From NCBI GenBank assembly GCA_937916465.1, contig CALFTK010000011.1:75049-139048 (forward strand): DNA of 64,000 bases, written 5' to 3'. The stretch is from an uncultured Bacteroidales bacterium (GTDB taxonomy: Bacteria > Bacteroidota > Bacteroidia > Bacteroidales > Bacteroidaceae). This document shows, one piece after another, positions 26,656 through 36,353 of the stretch; position 1 is the first letter of the stretch; each line of letters begins with the position of its first letter. Both the position numbers and the translations under genes were made by a program. The notes below the pieces were generated by a model that was not told the origin of the DNA, ran no database searches, and saw nothing but the letters and a program-made list of their open reading frames with translations.

Positions 26656-26674
26656 ATTTAATAAATGTAACTAA

Positions 26675-28012
26675 ATGAAAAGGTTCTTTTTATCATTCAG
26701 TCTGATAGTTATGTCTTTGGTAATCACAGCACAAACTGTCACAAAAATGGATTCTATAGTAGTAGATTCTATGAAGATGTCTTCAGAAGAGGTGTTAGCC
26801 TGGTTTGATTCATTGGCGGTTGAATATGCTGACGAATTTGAAATTCAAGATGAAGATTTATCGGATAATCCGCTTTATTTCCGTCTGTTCATGCCTTTGG
26901 TGCTTTATAATTCAGCAATAAATGAGGCTATAGTACCGGAACCTATTGAAGATAAGGTAGAAAATTCAGAATTGCTTCCTATAGAAAAGGTGGATTCTGT
27001 GGATGATGCTCTGATACGTCATATAAATGGTGCATTGGTAAGAATGTATATGGAACATCCTGAATTGGTGCAGATTACAGAAGATGAACTGATGAGTGTA
27101 AAGACACCGGTTGTTATAACTGAAGAAGCTGCTGTAGGAATACAAAAAGAGATTGTGCCTACTGTTGAGGTGGAAGCAAAGGCAGAAGCACCTGAATTGG
27201 TTACTTCAAAGCCAAAGTATTGGAAGGTTTTTGGTAATTTCCAAGGTAAATACACACAGAGCTATTTTTCTGATAACTGGTATAAGGGCGGTGATAATAA
27301 CCACTCTGTATTGGGACAGGTTACGGTTCAAGCAAACTATGCAAAGAAACATACAACATTGGACAATAAGCTTGAAATGAAACTTGGTTATGTGACTACA
27401 GAAGAGATGAAAGATGGTGAAAAGGTAAAATCTTTAAAAACCAACCAGGACCAGTTGCGTATTACTTCAAAGTATGGTCTGCGAGCTATAGAGAATTGGT
27501 ACTATTCAGCTCAGTTGCAAGGAAATACCCAGTTTATGCCGGTTAGAGATAATAATGATAATCTGAAATCCAAGTTCTTTGCTCCGGTGTATGGATCGTT
27601 GTCAATAGGTATGGATTATAAACCAAAATTCAAGAACAAAGATTTGACTCTGTCTGTACAGTTATCACCTTTGTCTTATGATTGCAGATATGTAAGCGAA
27701 GTAGATCTGGCTACCAGATATGGTATAGAAAAGGGTAAGCAGTTTAAATATACAATAGGTTCCAGAGTAGATGCAAACCTTACCTGGAAATTCCTGAAAG
27801 ACTTTAAACTTACTACCAAAGCTAACTATTTTACCGGTTTTGAGCATGTGGAGGCAAATATTGAAAACACTTTAGATTATCAGCTGAGTAAATATTTCTC
27901 AATTCAGTTCTTTATGCATTGGCGCTTTGACGATAGCGTAAAACGTGACGTAGATTTAGGATATAGCCAGCTTAAAGAGTTCCTGACTTTGAACTTTAAC
28001 TATTCATGGTAA
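26675..28012 (+). CDS. DUF3078 outer-membrane protein
   Basis: A 445-residue exported protein (signal peptide MKRFFLSFSLIVMSLVITAQ). Residues ~30-180 are an acidic, Glu-rich region with EPIEDKVENSELLPIEKV. From about residue 185, WKVFGNFQGKYTQSYFSDNWYKGGDNNHSVLGQVTVQANY begins the DUF3078 beta-barrel-like domain, ending LTLNFNYSW with a terminal aromatic residue, as expected for an outer-membrane strand. Function is unknown; the family is a conserved Bacteroidetes membrane protein. Its stop is 22 bp before purU, so the two form an operon. Confidence 0.8.
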   Translation: MKRFFLSFSLIVMSLVITAQTVTKMDSIVVDSMKMSSEEVLAWFDSLAVEYADEFEIQDEDLSDNPLYFRLFMPLVLYNSAINEAIVPEPIEDKVENSELLPIEKVDSVDDALIRHINGALVRMYMEHPELVQITEDELMSVKTPVVITEEAAVGIQKEIVPTVEVEAKAEAPELVTSKPKYWKVFGNFQGKYTQSYFSDNWYKGGDNNHSVLGQVTVQANYAKKHTTLDNKLEMKLGYVTTEEMKDGEKVKSLKTNQDQLRITSKYGLRAIENWYYSAQLQGNTQFMPVRDNNDNLKSKFFAPVYGSLSIGMDYKPKFKNKDLTLSVQLSPLSYDCRYVSEVDLATRYGIEKGKQFKYTIGSRVDANLTWKFLKDFKLTTKANYFTGFEHVEANIENTLDYQLSKYFSIQFFMHWRFDDSVKRDVDLGYSQLKEFLTLNFNYSW

Positions 28013-28034
28013 TAATTTAATAGACTACAAGATA

Positions 28035-28886
28035 ATGACCGTTACATTACTTTTGCATTGTCCGGATAAACCCGGAATAATAGCCGACATAACGAACTTT
28101 ATAACTGAGAACAGAGGAAATGTTGTCTATCTGGCACAGTTCGTTGATAGGGTAGAGAATGTTTTCTTTATGAGAATAGAGTGGGAAATAGATGGTTTCC
28201 TAATTCCTAAGGATAAAATTGGCGACTATTTCCGTACACTGTATGCTTCAAAATATGATATGGATTTCAATCTCTATTTCAGTGATAAGAAACCGCGGAT
28301 GGCAATATTTGTATCAAAAATGTCGCATTGCCTGTTCGATTTGCTCTCACGCTACTGTGCAGGAGAATGGAATGTTGAAGTTCCTCTAATTATAAGCAAC
28401 CATCCGGATATGGAGCCTGTAGCCAAAATGTTTGGAATACCTTATTATATATATCCTATTACAAAGGAAAACAGAATGGAACAGGAGACTGCTATGATGC
28501 AGTTGTTGGAAGAACATAATATTGACTTTATGGTTCTGGCGCGTTATATGCAGATTATTGGTGATAGAATGATAGCCAAGTATCCTAACAGAATAATAAA
28601 TATTCACCACTCTTTCTTACCCGCATTTATAGGAGCAAAACCATATCAGGCTGCGTTTGAAAGAGGAGTGAAGATAATTGGTGCAACCAGTCACTATGTG
28701 ACAGCTGAACTTGATGCAGGTCCAATTATCTGTCAGGATGTGGTCAATATTTCTCATAAGGATATGCCTGCTCATCTTGTAAACAAAGGAAAGGATTTGG
28801 AGAAAATTGTGTTGTCACATGCTGTTCAGAAACATATAGATCATAAAATTCTGGTTTACAAGAATAAAACAGTGGTATTTGATTGA
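28035..28886 (+). CDS. purU: Formyltetrahydrofolate deformylase
   Basis: A 283-residue cytoplasmic enzyme. N-terminal ACT domain (TLLLHCPDKPGIIADITNF), then a formyltransferase-like domain (about 85-283): MAIFVSKMSHCLFDLL, IISNHPD, LARYMQIIG, IINIHHSFLPAFIGAKPYQAA and GATSHYVTAELDAGPIICQDV. The IHHSFLP His and the ELDAGPI Asp are the usual catalytic residues. It hydrolyses 10-formyl-THF to formate and THF, balancing one-carbon pools with purine and glycine metabolism. Start and length match PurU. Followed by a strong terminator at 28907. Confidence 0.95.
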   Translation: MTVTLLLHCPDKPGIIADITNFITENRGNVVYLAQFVDRVENVFFMRIEWEIDGFLIPKDKIGDYFRTLYASKYDMDFNLYFSDKKPRMAIFVSKMSHCLFDLLSRYCAGEWNVEVPLIISNHPDMEPVAKMFGIPYYIYPITKENRMEQETAMMQLLEEHNIDFMVLARYMQIIGDRMIAKYPNRIINIHHSFLPAFIGAKPYQAAFERGVKIIGATSHYVTAELDAGPIICQDVVNISHKDMPAHLVNKGKDLEKIVLSHAVQKHIDHKILVYKNKTVVFD

Positions 28887-28906
28887 TGTTTTTTTTAGTT
28901 ATATAG

Positions 28907-28948
28907 AAGCAATTTCAGATAGCAGTAGTTTGAAATTGCTTTTTTTTT
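28907..28948 (+). terminator. Terminator of the DUF3078-purU operon
   Basis: AAGCAATTTCA (28907-28917) pairs with TGAAATTGCTT (28931-28941), followed by a run of nine T. It lies upstream of the GH2 start, which supports the ATG at 28987 over an in-frame start at 28879. Confidence 0.9.
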
Positions 28949-28949
28949 G

Positions 28950-28962
28950 TAAGTTTGTGGTG
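28950..28962 (+). promoter_or_regulatory. Promoter -7 box for the GH2 gene
   Basis: TAAGTTTG at 28950-28957, with TTTG at 28929-28932 (17 bp apart) inside the purU terminator. The predicted start is about 25 nt before the ATG at 28987. Confidence 0.5.
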
Positions 28963-28986
28963 TTAATTATTAACCAAAATAAGTGT

Positions 28987-31494
28987 ATGAGAAGATTGTT
29001 CTATTTTGCGACAGTTGCATTGCTCTTCTGTTTTGTGTCATGTACAGACGATACAATGAGTGTACGTACTGTTAATTCGTTTAATAATGATTGGAGGTTC
29101 CATTTAGGTGATGTGACAGAAGCATCGCAAGTACAATTTGATGACTCTGAATGGCGTTTGTTGAATTTACCTCACGATTGGGCTGTAGAGGGTGATTTTT
29201 CTCCTCATAACCCATCGGGTACAGGTGGAGGTGCGTTGCCGGGTGGTGTAGGCTGGTATAGAAAAAGTTTTATAGCCGACAATTCATATCAAGGAAAAAA
29301 AGTCTATATAGATTTTGATGGAGTCTATATGAATTCTGAGGTATTTATTAATGGTCATCTTTTGGGAAAACGTCCATACGGATATATATCATTTCGTTAT
29401 GATTTGACACCATATTTAAAGTACGGAGAAGAGAATATTATAGCAGTTAGGGTTGATAATGCAAAACAACCTAACTCCAGATGGTATTCAGGTTGTGGCA
29501 TATATAGAAATGTTTGGTTGACTGTTACCAATCCTGTGCATGTAGCACTATGGGGTACTTATGTAACTACTCCATCTGTAACAAAACAGTATGCTACAGT
29601 TTCAGCGCAGACAACTGTCCAAAATAATAGCAATGCACCTGTAAATGTAGAATTGGTTTCACTGCTGAAGAATGCAGAAGGAAAGATTGTCGCTCAGTCT
29701 GAATTGCCTGTTACTATTGCTGCGGGCGCAGATGCTGAAATAGACCAATCACTTACAGTGGAAAAGCCTAAACTCTGGTCGTTGGATAATCCTTACCTAT
29801 ATACACTGCATACTCAGGTAGTAAAAGATGGAGTTGTGATAGATGATTATACTACTGAAACCGGTATTCGTTATTTTGAATTCGATGCAGAAAAGGGTTT
29901 CTTCTTAAATGGCGAGAAGGTTAAGATTAATGGTGTGTGTATGCATCATGATTTGGGTTGTTTGGGTGCTGCAGTCAATATGCGTGCTATAGAGCGTCAA
30001 CTTGAGATACTAAAGCAGATGGGTTGCAACGGTATTCGTTGTTCTCATAATCCTCCGTCGCCGGAACTGCTGCAACTTTGTGATAGGATGGGTTTTGTAG
30101 TTATGGATGAAACATTTGACATGTGGCGTAAAAGAAAGACCCGTTATGATTATTCGCTCTATTTTAATGAGTGGCACGAAAAAGATTTGACAGATCTTGT
30201 AATGCGTGATAGAAATCATCCATCAATATTTATATGGAGTATAGGCAATGAAGTTTTGGAACAGTGGAGCGATGCAAATGCCGATACTCTAAGTTTGGAA
30301 GAGGCTAATATGATTCTGAACTTTGGACATAGTCCGGAGATGCTTGCAAAAGAGGGTGAAACAATGTCTGTGAACTCATTGTTAACTAAGAAATTGGCTG
30401 ATATGACTCGTGCATTGGATCCTACAAGACCTGTTACTGCCGGATGTAATGAGCCTAATCCGTATAATCATCTTTTCCAGTCAAATGCACTTGATATGAT
30501 TGGGTTTAACTATCATGAAGCCAACTTCCTGGATGTCCCAAAGAATTTTCCGGGTAAACCATTTATAGTAACAGAAAGTGTTTCGGCACTTATGACACGT
30601 GGCTATTACAGAAACCCCAGTGATGTGCCGGTAATATGTCCGCCAAGATGGGATAGACCTTATTACGATCCATCATATTCATGTTCGTCATACGATAATT
30701 GTCGTACTCCATGGGGTAGTCACCACGAAACTACTCTTAACTATGTTGAGAACTATGATTTTATAAGCGGTCAGTTTATATGGACCGGATTCGATTATAT
30801 AGGTGAACCAACACCGTATGGTTGGCCGGCACGTAGTTCTTACTTTGGAATAGTGGATTTGGCAGGATTCCCTAAAGATGTCTATTATCTGTATCAATCC
30901 GTCTGGACAGAACAGGATGTTTTGCACTTGTTCCCTCATTGGAATTGGGAGATAGGTGAAGAGATAGATTTGTGGGCATATTATAATAATGCAGATGAAG
31001 TTGAACTATTTGTTAATGGCAAATCGCAAGGTGTAAAGAGTAAAGAAGATGGTCAATATCATGTAGTGTGGCGTGTGAAATATGAACACGGAACAATTAA
31101 GGCTGTTTCAAGAAAGGATGGAAAAACTGTAAAAGAGCAGGTTATAAATACAGCAGGTGATCCATATCAGATACGTCTTACTGCCGATAGAAAGATTATT
31201 GAGGCCGATGGTACCGATCTTTCATTTATAACAGTGGAGATTCTGGATAAGGATGGTAATTTGTGTCCTAATGCCGAAAATCTGGTGAACTTTGAAATAG
31301 AGGGACCTGCTTTTATTGCCGGAGTGGATAATGGCAGTCCAATATCGATGGAGAGGTTTAAGGCAAATCATAGAAAAGCCTTCTATGGTAAGTGTCTTGT
31401 GGTTGTCCAGAACCAAGGTAAAGAGGGTGGTGCAAGAGTGATTGCAAAATCGGAAGGATTAAAGGATGGTTATGTGATACTGCGTATAAAATAA
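28987..31494 (+). CDS. GH2 family beta-galactosidase-like lipoprotein
   Basis: An 835-residue lipoprotein from MRRLFYFATVALLFCFVSC; the longer frame from 28879 runs through the purU terminator and is rejected. Domain order: GH2 sugar-binding jelly roll (LPHDWAVEGDFS, GGVGWYRKSF), Ig-like domain, TIM barrel, then DUF4982-like and Ig-like C-terminal domains (WEIGEEIDLWAYYNNADEVELFVNGKSQG). Catalytic motifs: acid/base Glu in WSIGNE (about residue 421) and nucleophile Glu in FIVTES (about 531). HHDLGCLGAAVN and CSHNPPSPELLQLCDRMGF are diagnostic for GH2. It probably acts on a beta-galactoside or related glycan at the surface or periplasm. Monocistronic. Confidence 0.92.
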   Translation: MRRLFYFATVALLFCFVSCTDDTMSVRTVNSFNNDWRFHLGDVTEASQVQFDDSEWRLLNLPHDWAVEGDFSPHNPSGTGGGALPGGVGWYRKSFIADNSYQGKKVYIDFDGVYMNSEVFINGHLLGKRPYGYISFRYDLTPYLKYGEENIIAVRVDNAKQPNSRWYSGCGIYRNVWLTVTNPVHVALWGTYVTTPSVTKQYATVSAQTTVQNNSNAPVNVELVSLLKNAEGKIVAQSELPVTIAAGADAEIDQSLTVEKPKLWSLDNPYLYTLHTQVVKDGVVIDDYTTETGIRYFEFDAEKGFFLNGEKVKINGVCMHHDLGCLGAAVNMRAIERQLEILKQMGCNGIRCSHNPPSPELLQLCDRMGFVVMDETFDMWRKRKTRYDYSLYFNEWHEKDLTDLVMRDRNHPSIFIWSIGNEVLEQWSDANADTLSLEEANMILNFGHSPEMLAKEGETMSVNSLLTKKLADMTRALDPTRPVTAGCNEPNPYNHLFQSNALDMIGFNYHEANFLDVPKNFPGKPFIVTESVSALMTRGYYRNPSDVPVICPPRWDRPYYDPSYSCSSYDNCRTPWGSHHETTLNYVENYDFISGQFIWTGFDYIGEPTPYGWPARSSYFGIVDLAGFPKDVYYLYQSVWTEQDVLHLFPHWNWEIGEEIDLWAYYNNADEVELFVNGKSQGVKSKEDGQYHVVWRVKYEHGTIKAVSRKDGKTVKEQVINTAGDPYQIRLTADRKIIEADGTDLSFITVEILDKDGNLCPNAENLVNFEIEGPAFIAGVDNGSPISMERFKANHRKAFYGKCLVVVQNQGKEGGARVIAKSEGLKDGYVILRIK

Positions 31495-31511
31495 ATAGTA
31501 CAGATGAAAGT

Positions 31512-31543
31512 AAAGCCGGCTATTGAATCTTCAAGCCGGCTTT
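31512..31543. terminator. Bidirectional terminator
   Basis: AAAGCCGGCT (31512-31521) and AGCCGGCTTT (31534-31543) form a 10-bp perfect stem with A-rich and T-rich sides in both directions, between the convergent GH2 and corrinoid-protein genes. Confidence 0.85.
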
Positions 31544-31564
31544 AATTATGTGAAATGTCGTCTC

Positions 31565-32197
31565 TTATTTTCCTAATAGTTTCTTGGCTACTATAACAGC
31601 TTCGTTAGCATCGACTGTATAAGCATCGGCACCAATTTCATTTGCAAAGGTTTCATTCAATGGTGCGCCTCCAACCATAATCTTGATGCTATCTCTTAAA
31701 CCTGCCTCTTCAATAGCCTTGATAACATCGGTCATATAGTTCATTGTAGTAGTAAGAAGTGCTGACAGACATAGAATGTCGGCATTCTGGTTCTTTACCT
31801 CTTCTACAAATTTTGATGCATCTACGTTTATACCTAAATTAACTACTTCAAAGCCGGAACCTTCAAACATAGAAGCAACAAGGTTCTTGCCTATGTCATG
31901 TAAGTCGCCTTTAACGGTTCCAATAACTATTTTTCCGTATGAGATACTTGTGTCGCCCTTCATTAAAGGTTTCAAATAGTCCAGGCAACCTTTCATGGCG
32001 CGGGCAGACATTAGTAGGTTTGGCACGAATGCTTTTCCTTCTCCAAATCTGGCGCCTATTATCTCCATACCTTTAATCAAGTAATCGCTAATTATGGCTT
32101 GAGGTTCAAATCCGCCCTCTATAGCCTGCTGTGACATTGCAACGGCTTTATTCATATCACCGGCAACGATAGCATCTGTAAGTTCCTGTAAGTTCAT
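31565..32197 (-). CDS. Methyltransferase-type corrinoid (B12-binding) protein
   Basis: A 210-residue protein from MNLQELTDAIVAGD; a frame from 32224 is longer, but the -7 box TACTTTTG (32229-32222) puts transcription start near 32216, so 32197 is preferred. N-terminal cap domain (1-85), then Rossmann-like B12-binding domain with the base-off motif GDLHDIGKN (Asp-x-His-x-x-Gly; His coordinates cobalt), a SALLTTTM motif and GGAPLNETFANEIGADAYTVDA. It carries a methyl group on the corrinoid between two methyltransferases. No partner methyltransferase or reactivase lies in the window, so its substrate is unknown. Confidence 0.85.
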   Translation of the reverse strand: MNLQELTDAIVAGDMNKAVAMSQQAIEGGFEPQAIISDYLIKGMEIIGARFGEGKAFVPNLLMSARAMKGCLDYLKPLMKGDTSISYGKIVIGTVKGDLHDIGKNLVASMFEGSGFEVVNLGINVDASKFVEEVKNQNADILCLSALLTTTMNYMTDVIKAIEEAGLRDSIKIMVGGAPLNETFANEIGADAYTVDANEAVIVAKKLLGK

Positions 32198-32334
32198 CTT
32201 TTGAAAGTAATTTGTTTTTGACAAAAGTACACAAAAAAATTAAATAGTTAGGTAATTTGTATAGAAATAGCATTTCTTAACGTATTAGATTATTAAAAAT
32301 TGAAAAAAAGAATGCAAATTTGCAGTCGCAAAGT

Positions 32335-32355
32335 AGCGCAATAGGCGCTTTTTTT
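32335..32355 (+). terminator. Terminator-like hairpin in the leader of the beta-barrel gene
   Basis: AGCGC-AATAG-GCGCT followed by seven T lies about 34 bp before the ATG at 32389. It could attenuate transcription or simply be a short stem of low stability. Confidence 0.4.
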
Positions 32356-32388
32356 ATGCATGTTATTGAATGTCAACTAATTAAATAT

Positions 32389-35259
32389 ATGAAACGTTTT
32401 TTTTCTTATTTATTTGTTCTTATTACATTGCCATTTTTGGCTCAAGCACAAAATGTTAACAATCACAATGTATCGGGTGTAATTATTGATGGCGAAAACG
32501 GAGAACCGCTCCCAATTGCTGCTGTACAAATTTTAGCTTTGCCCGACAGTTCGCAGGCAAAGGGTGTTGTTACTGATATGGATGGCGCCTTTTCTGCAAC
32601 AAGTGTAAAGAATGGTAAGTATGTAATCAGAGTCTCTTACATAGGCTATAAGACTAGTGATACTCCTTTGGAAATAACCGGTAAATCGGCTCGTAATATT
32701 GTTCTGGAAGATATAGAACTGTTTAGTGATGCCAACTTGCTGGCAGAGACTACCATTACTGCAGAAGTACCAAAGGTGCAGGCTGTAAAAGATACTATTA
32801 TGTTTAACAGTGCTGCATACAGACTATCAGAAGGTGCCAGCGTTCAAGAACTTATAAAGAAGTTGCCGGGTGTGGATGTTGATTCCGATGGTAATATTAC
32901 TGTAAATGGTAAAGCTGTTACTCAGATTCTTATAAATGGTAAAGAGTATTTGGGTGATGATATAACTACACTTTTGGAGAACCTGCCTGCAAATGTGATA
33001 GATCGTCTGAAGACATACGAAAAGAAGAGTGATTTAGCTCGTATAACAGGTATTGATGACGGTGAAGAGCAGACAGTTTTTGACCTTCAAACCAAAGAAG
33101 AGATGAAGGGCGGACTTCTGAATACATACGATGTGGCTTATGGTTCCGATTACGGCGAACACAACCTGTACAATGGTCAGATTATGGCAAATCGCTTTAC
33201 CGACCACAACCAGTTTACTCTTTATGCAAGTGCCAGTAACGTTATTGACCAGGGTATAGGTAATGGTGGACGTCAGTGGGGTGGTAACTACGGACAGAAT
33301 ACATATCAGGATTTGTCGGCAAGTTATTCATACGAAAACGAAAAGATAGAAGTTAATGGTAACGTTAGCGTAGGCCACAGAGCAAACGACTACAACACAA
33401 GAAGTAATTCTGAATATTTCTATGGTGCTACAAGTACCTTCTCAAATAGTTCTAGTAGAAATACAGATAATTCAGATAGATTCCGTACCAATTTCTATAT
33501 AGAGTGGAAACCTGATACAATGACAAATATCATTATCAGACCTTATTTTAATACATCTAAATCAGGTAGCAGTTCAGAAAGTGCATCGGCTACCTTCAAC
33601 AGTAATCCATACGATTTTATGGATGATCCACTGTATGATATGGAAGAAGATGAATATCGCTCAAAATATGATTCAATATTTGTGAACCGTAATACAGGAC
33701 GTTCTACCAGTAATAGCGATAATATGTCAGGTGGTGGTTCTTTGCAGTTTAACCGTCGTCTGAACGATGAAGGTAGAAATATTACCATACGTCTCTCTGG
33801 TGATTTTAACCGTGGTAATAGCGAAAGTTATTCATATAACACTACAGAATATTATGTTTGGGACTCTCTGAACGTACGTAACCGTTTTACATATACTCCA
33901 TCTAACAGTTATGGATATAGCGCACAGGCTATGTATTCAGAACCTCTGTTTGACAAGGCCTTTTTGCAGTTAAGTTATCGTTTTAACTATAACTGGAATG
34001 AAAATGACCGTCAGACATACGCATTTGATGATATGGGGTATGGCTTTATGGAAAAACCTGATAACTACCGCGTGTATATGGATTCTACGTTGAGTAAATA
34101 TGCCAGCTATACTACATTCCGTCACGATGCACAAATCAGTTTTAGAATTAACAGAGAGAAGTTCCGTCTGAACACCGGTATCCGTCTGCAACCACAACAG
34201 ACTCGTTTGGAATATACACAGAAAGAGCACTATTCTTTAACAAAGAACGTGTTTAACTGGAATCCAACATTCGATTTCCGTTATATGTTTACAGAGCATA
34301 CTGAGATGCGTTTCCGTGTAAACGGTTCAAGTTCGCAACCATCAATGACAAACTTGTTGCCTATTACCGATAACAGCAATCCGCTCTATATAACACAGGG
34401 TAATCCTAATTTGAAACCATCATTTTCATTTAATACACAGTTTAATTTCCATACATTCAATGTTGATAAGGAGAGTAGCTTTATGACAAATTTAAGCTAT
34501 CGCAGAACTAACAATAGCATCAGTAACCGTGTGGAATATAACGAAGTAACCGGTGGATCTACTACTCGTCCTGAAAATATTGATGGAAACTGGAATACAT
34601 CAGGTATGATAGGTGGTAACTTTGCATTGCCTGACAGAAGATTTACCTTCAACCTATTTACTAATTTAAGCTATTCCAATCAGGTTGGTTTCTTGTATCA
34701 GAACAATGAGACATATAAGGCTGTGACAAAGTCGTTAAGTCCAAGACAGAATATACAGGCATCATTCCGTGATGAAAATTTTGAATTGACTCTGTTTGGT
34801 AATGCTTCTTTGAACCATTCTACAAACGATGTTAGAAATTCTGTGATAGATAACTGGAACTTTAATTTTGGTGCATACGGTGTTGTGGTATTCCCTTGGG
34901 ATATTCGTTTGATGTATGATGTATTTAATACAAGCCGTCGCGGATATGATGATGATACATATAATACCGATGAACTTATTATCAATGCAGAACTTTCAAA
35001 AGCGTTCCTAAAGAACAAATCTGCAATTATATCAGTACAGGCTTTCGACCTTTTGGGACAGCGTAAGAACTATTCACAATGGGTAGGAGCGACCAGCCGT
35101 AGTGAAAGTGAATACAATTCAATAAACCAGTACTTTATGGTTCACTTTGTCTATAAACTGAATATATTTAATGGTAAATTGGTTCAGGAAGACGAAGAAG
35201 AGGATGATAGAAGACCTGGCGGATATGGTCGTCATGGTGGCAATAGATACAGACGCTAA
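32389..35259 (+). CDS. Large TonB-receptor-like outer-membrane beta-barrel protein
   Basis: A 956-residue protein; the ATG at 32389 (MKRFFSYLFVLITLPFLAQAQ) is used because it puts the signal peptide first, while an in-frame start 69 bp upstream would read through a terminator-like hairpin. A carboxypeptidase-regulatory-like domain follows (SGVIIDGENGEPLPIAAVQ, YIGYKTSDTPLEITG), then a plug-like region (LIKKLPGVDVDSDGNITVNGKAVTQILINGKEYLG) and a ~700-residue barrel rich in Tyr/Asn/Arg strands. It resembles SusC-like-fold proteins but lacks a SusD neighbour, so belongs to the OM beta-barrel/TonB-dependent group without a clear substrate. C-terminus is Gly/Arg-rich (GGYGRHGGNRYRR). Confidence 0.85.
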   Translation: MKRFFSYLFVLITLPFLAQAQNVNNHNVSGVIIDGENGEPLPIAAVQILALPDSSQAKGVVTDMDGAFSATSVKNGKYVIRVSYIGYKTSDTPLEITGKSARNIVLEDIELFSDANLLAETTITAEVPKVQAVKDTIMFNSAAYRLSEGASVQELIKKLPGVDVDSDGNITVNGKAVTQILINGKEYLGDDITTLLENLPANVIDRLKTYEKKSDLARITGIDDGEEQTVFDLQTKEEMKGGLLNTYDVAYGSDYGEHNLYNGQIMANRFTDHNQFTLYASASNVIDQGIGNGGRQWGGNYGQNTYQDLSASYSYENEKIEVNGNVSVGHRANDYNTRSNSEYFYGATSTFSNSSSRNTDNSDRFRTNFYIEWKPDTMTNIIIRPYFNTSKSGSSSESASATFNSNPYDFMDDPLYDMEEDEYRSKYDSIFVNRNTGRSTSNSDNMSGGGSLQFNRRLNDEGRNITIRLSGDFNRGNSESYSYNTTEYYVWDSLNVRNRFTYTPSNSYGYSAQAMYSEPLFDKAFLQLSYRFNYNWNENDRQTYAFDDMGYGFMEKPDNYRVYMDSTLSKYASYTTFRHDAQISFRINREKFRLNTGIRLQPQQTRLEYTQKEHYSLTKNVFNWNPTFDFRYMFTEHTEMRFRVNGSSSQPSMTNLLPITDNSNPLYITQGNPNLKPSFSFNTQFNFHTFNVDKESSFMTNLSYRRTNNSISNRVEYNEVTGGSTTRPENIDGNWNTSGMIGGNFALPDRRFTFNLFTNLSYSNQVGFLYQNNETYKAVTKSLSPRQNIQASFRDENFELTLFGNASLNHSTNDVRNSVIDNWNFNFGAYGVVVFPWDIRLMYDVFNTSRRGYDDDTYNTDELIINAELSKAFLKNKSAIISVQAFDLLGQRKNYSQWVGATSRSESEYNSINQYFMVHFVYKLNIFNGKLVQEDEEEDDRRPGGYGRHGGNRYRR

Positions 35260-35277
35260 ACCAACACCTTATTATAT

Positions 35278-36174
35278 ATGATAAGTGAAAAAAAGCTAAG
35301 AAGTTATACATTACCCGTCGCAATAGCGGCGGGGTTGCTTTTTCATGACTTTTTATCATCATACCGTTTCTTAGTGCCATATCTGCTCTTTGGTATGATG
35401 TTTTTTACTTGTTCCAAAATATCTGTTAAAGATGTAAAGTTACATCCTATGCATGGCATTTTGTTACTCTTTCAGATTTTGGTAGGAGTGGCAGTTTATT
35501 TAGTTTTACGTCCTATAAACGAAGAATTGGCGCAGGGTCTGATGATTTGTGTGTTCGCACCCGTAGCCACAGCATCGCCTGTTGTGGGTGGGCTATTAGG
35601 AGCAAATGTAACGGTTATGACAACTTACGTGCTAATTAGTAATGTTGTAGTTGCTTTGCTTGCACCGCTCTTTTTCAGTATTATTATGCCCGATTCCGGA
35701 GTTACGTTTTTTACATCGTTTCTGCATATATCAAAAAGCACTCTAATGCTGTTGATTTTGCCCATTGTTATCTCGTTGTTAATAAAGAAATATACTCCAA
35801 AAGGGTTCGAAGTAGTGAAAAGGTTGCAGCCAGTATCATTCTATCTGTGGGCTGTATGTATGATGGTGCTTATTGGTTCTACTATTCATACCATAATGAT
35901 ACAGGAGAATAGTAATTACCTGTTGGAACTTATAATGATAGTTGGGGCATTGTTGATTTGTATAGTACAGTTCTCTTTAGGAAGGAAATTGGGTACTAAA
36001 TATGGTGATATGGTTGCCGGCAGGCAAATGATGGGCCAGAAAAATACCGGTATTGCTATATGGTTGGCTATGGCATACTTAACCCCAATGTCCACAGTAG
36101 CGCCTACAGCCTATATTATTTGGCAAAACTTAATGAATAGCTACGAAATCTGGAAAGACTCTCGCAAAAAATAG
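35278..36174 (+). CDS. Bile acid:sodium symporter-family transporter
   Basis: A 298-residue membrane protein with nine or so hydrophobic segments. Motifs of the BASS/ASBT fold: LLFGMMFFTCSKISVKDVKLH near residue 40, FAPVATASPVVGGLLGANVTVMTTY (~105) and MMGQKNTGIAIWLA (~245). It probably imports an organic acid or bile acid-like solute with Na+; the substrate cannot be told. It starts 18 bp after the beta-barrel gene and could be cotranscribed with it. Confidence 0.85.
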   Translation: MISEKKLRSYTLPVAIAAGLLFHDFLSSYRFLVPYLLFGMMFFTCSKISVKDVKLHPMHGILLLFQILVGVAVYLVLRPINEELAQGLMICVFAPVATASPVVGGLLGANVTVMTTYVLISNVVVALLAPLFFSIIMPDSGVTFFTSFLHISKSTLMLLILPIVISLLIKKYTPKGFEVVKRLQPVSFYLWAVCMMVLIGSTIHTIMIQENSNYLLELIMIVGALLICIVQFSLGRKLGTKYGDMVAGRQMMGQKNTGIAIWLAMAYLTPMSTVAPTAYIIWQNLMNSYEIWKDSRKK

Positions 36175-36185
36175 TTGGTGGGGAA

Positions 36186-36353
36186 TAGTCCCGTCTTCGG
36201 CTAATAGAGCCATAAAAGATTAATTGGTCCGTAGGACGCTTCCGGAGGAAGCCAATATAAAAAAGGTCTTATTAATCGAAGATTAATTGGTCCGAAGGAC
36301 GCATCCGTTAGGATGCCAAAGTAGATAAGGATTAGTCCCGTCTTCGGTCGTAG

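Noticed and set aside
28879..28986. Longer start for the GH2 protein
   Set aside because: The extra region contains the purU terminator and a promoter; the ATG at 28987 begins a lipoprotein signal peptide.
32198..32388. Cobalamin riboswitch upstream of the corrinoid protein or of the beta-barrel gene
   Set aside because: The intergenic space is short and lacks the B12-box and the long conserved core.
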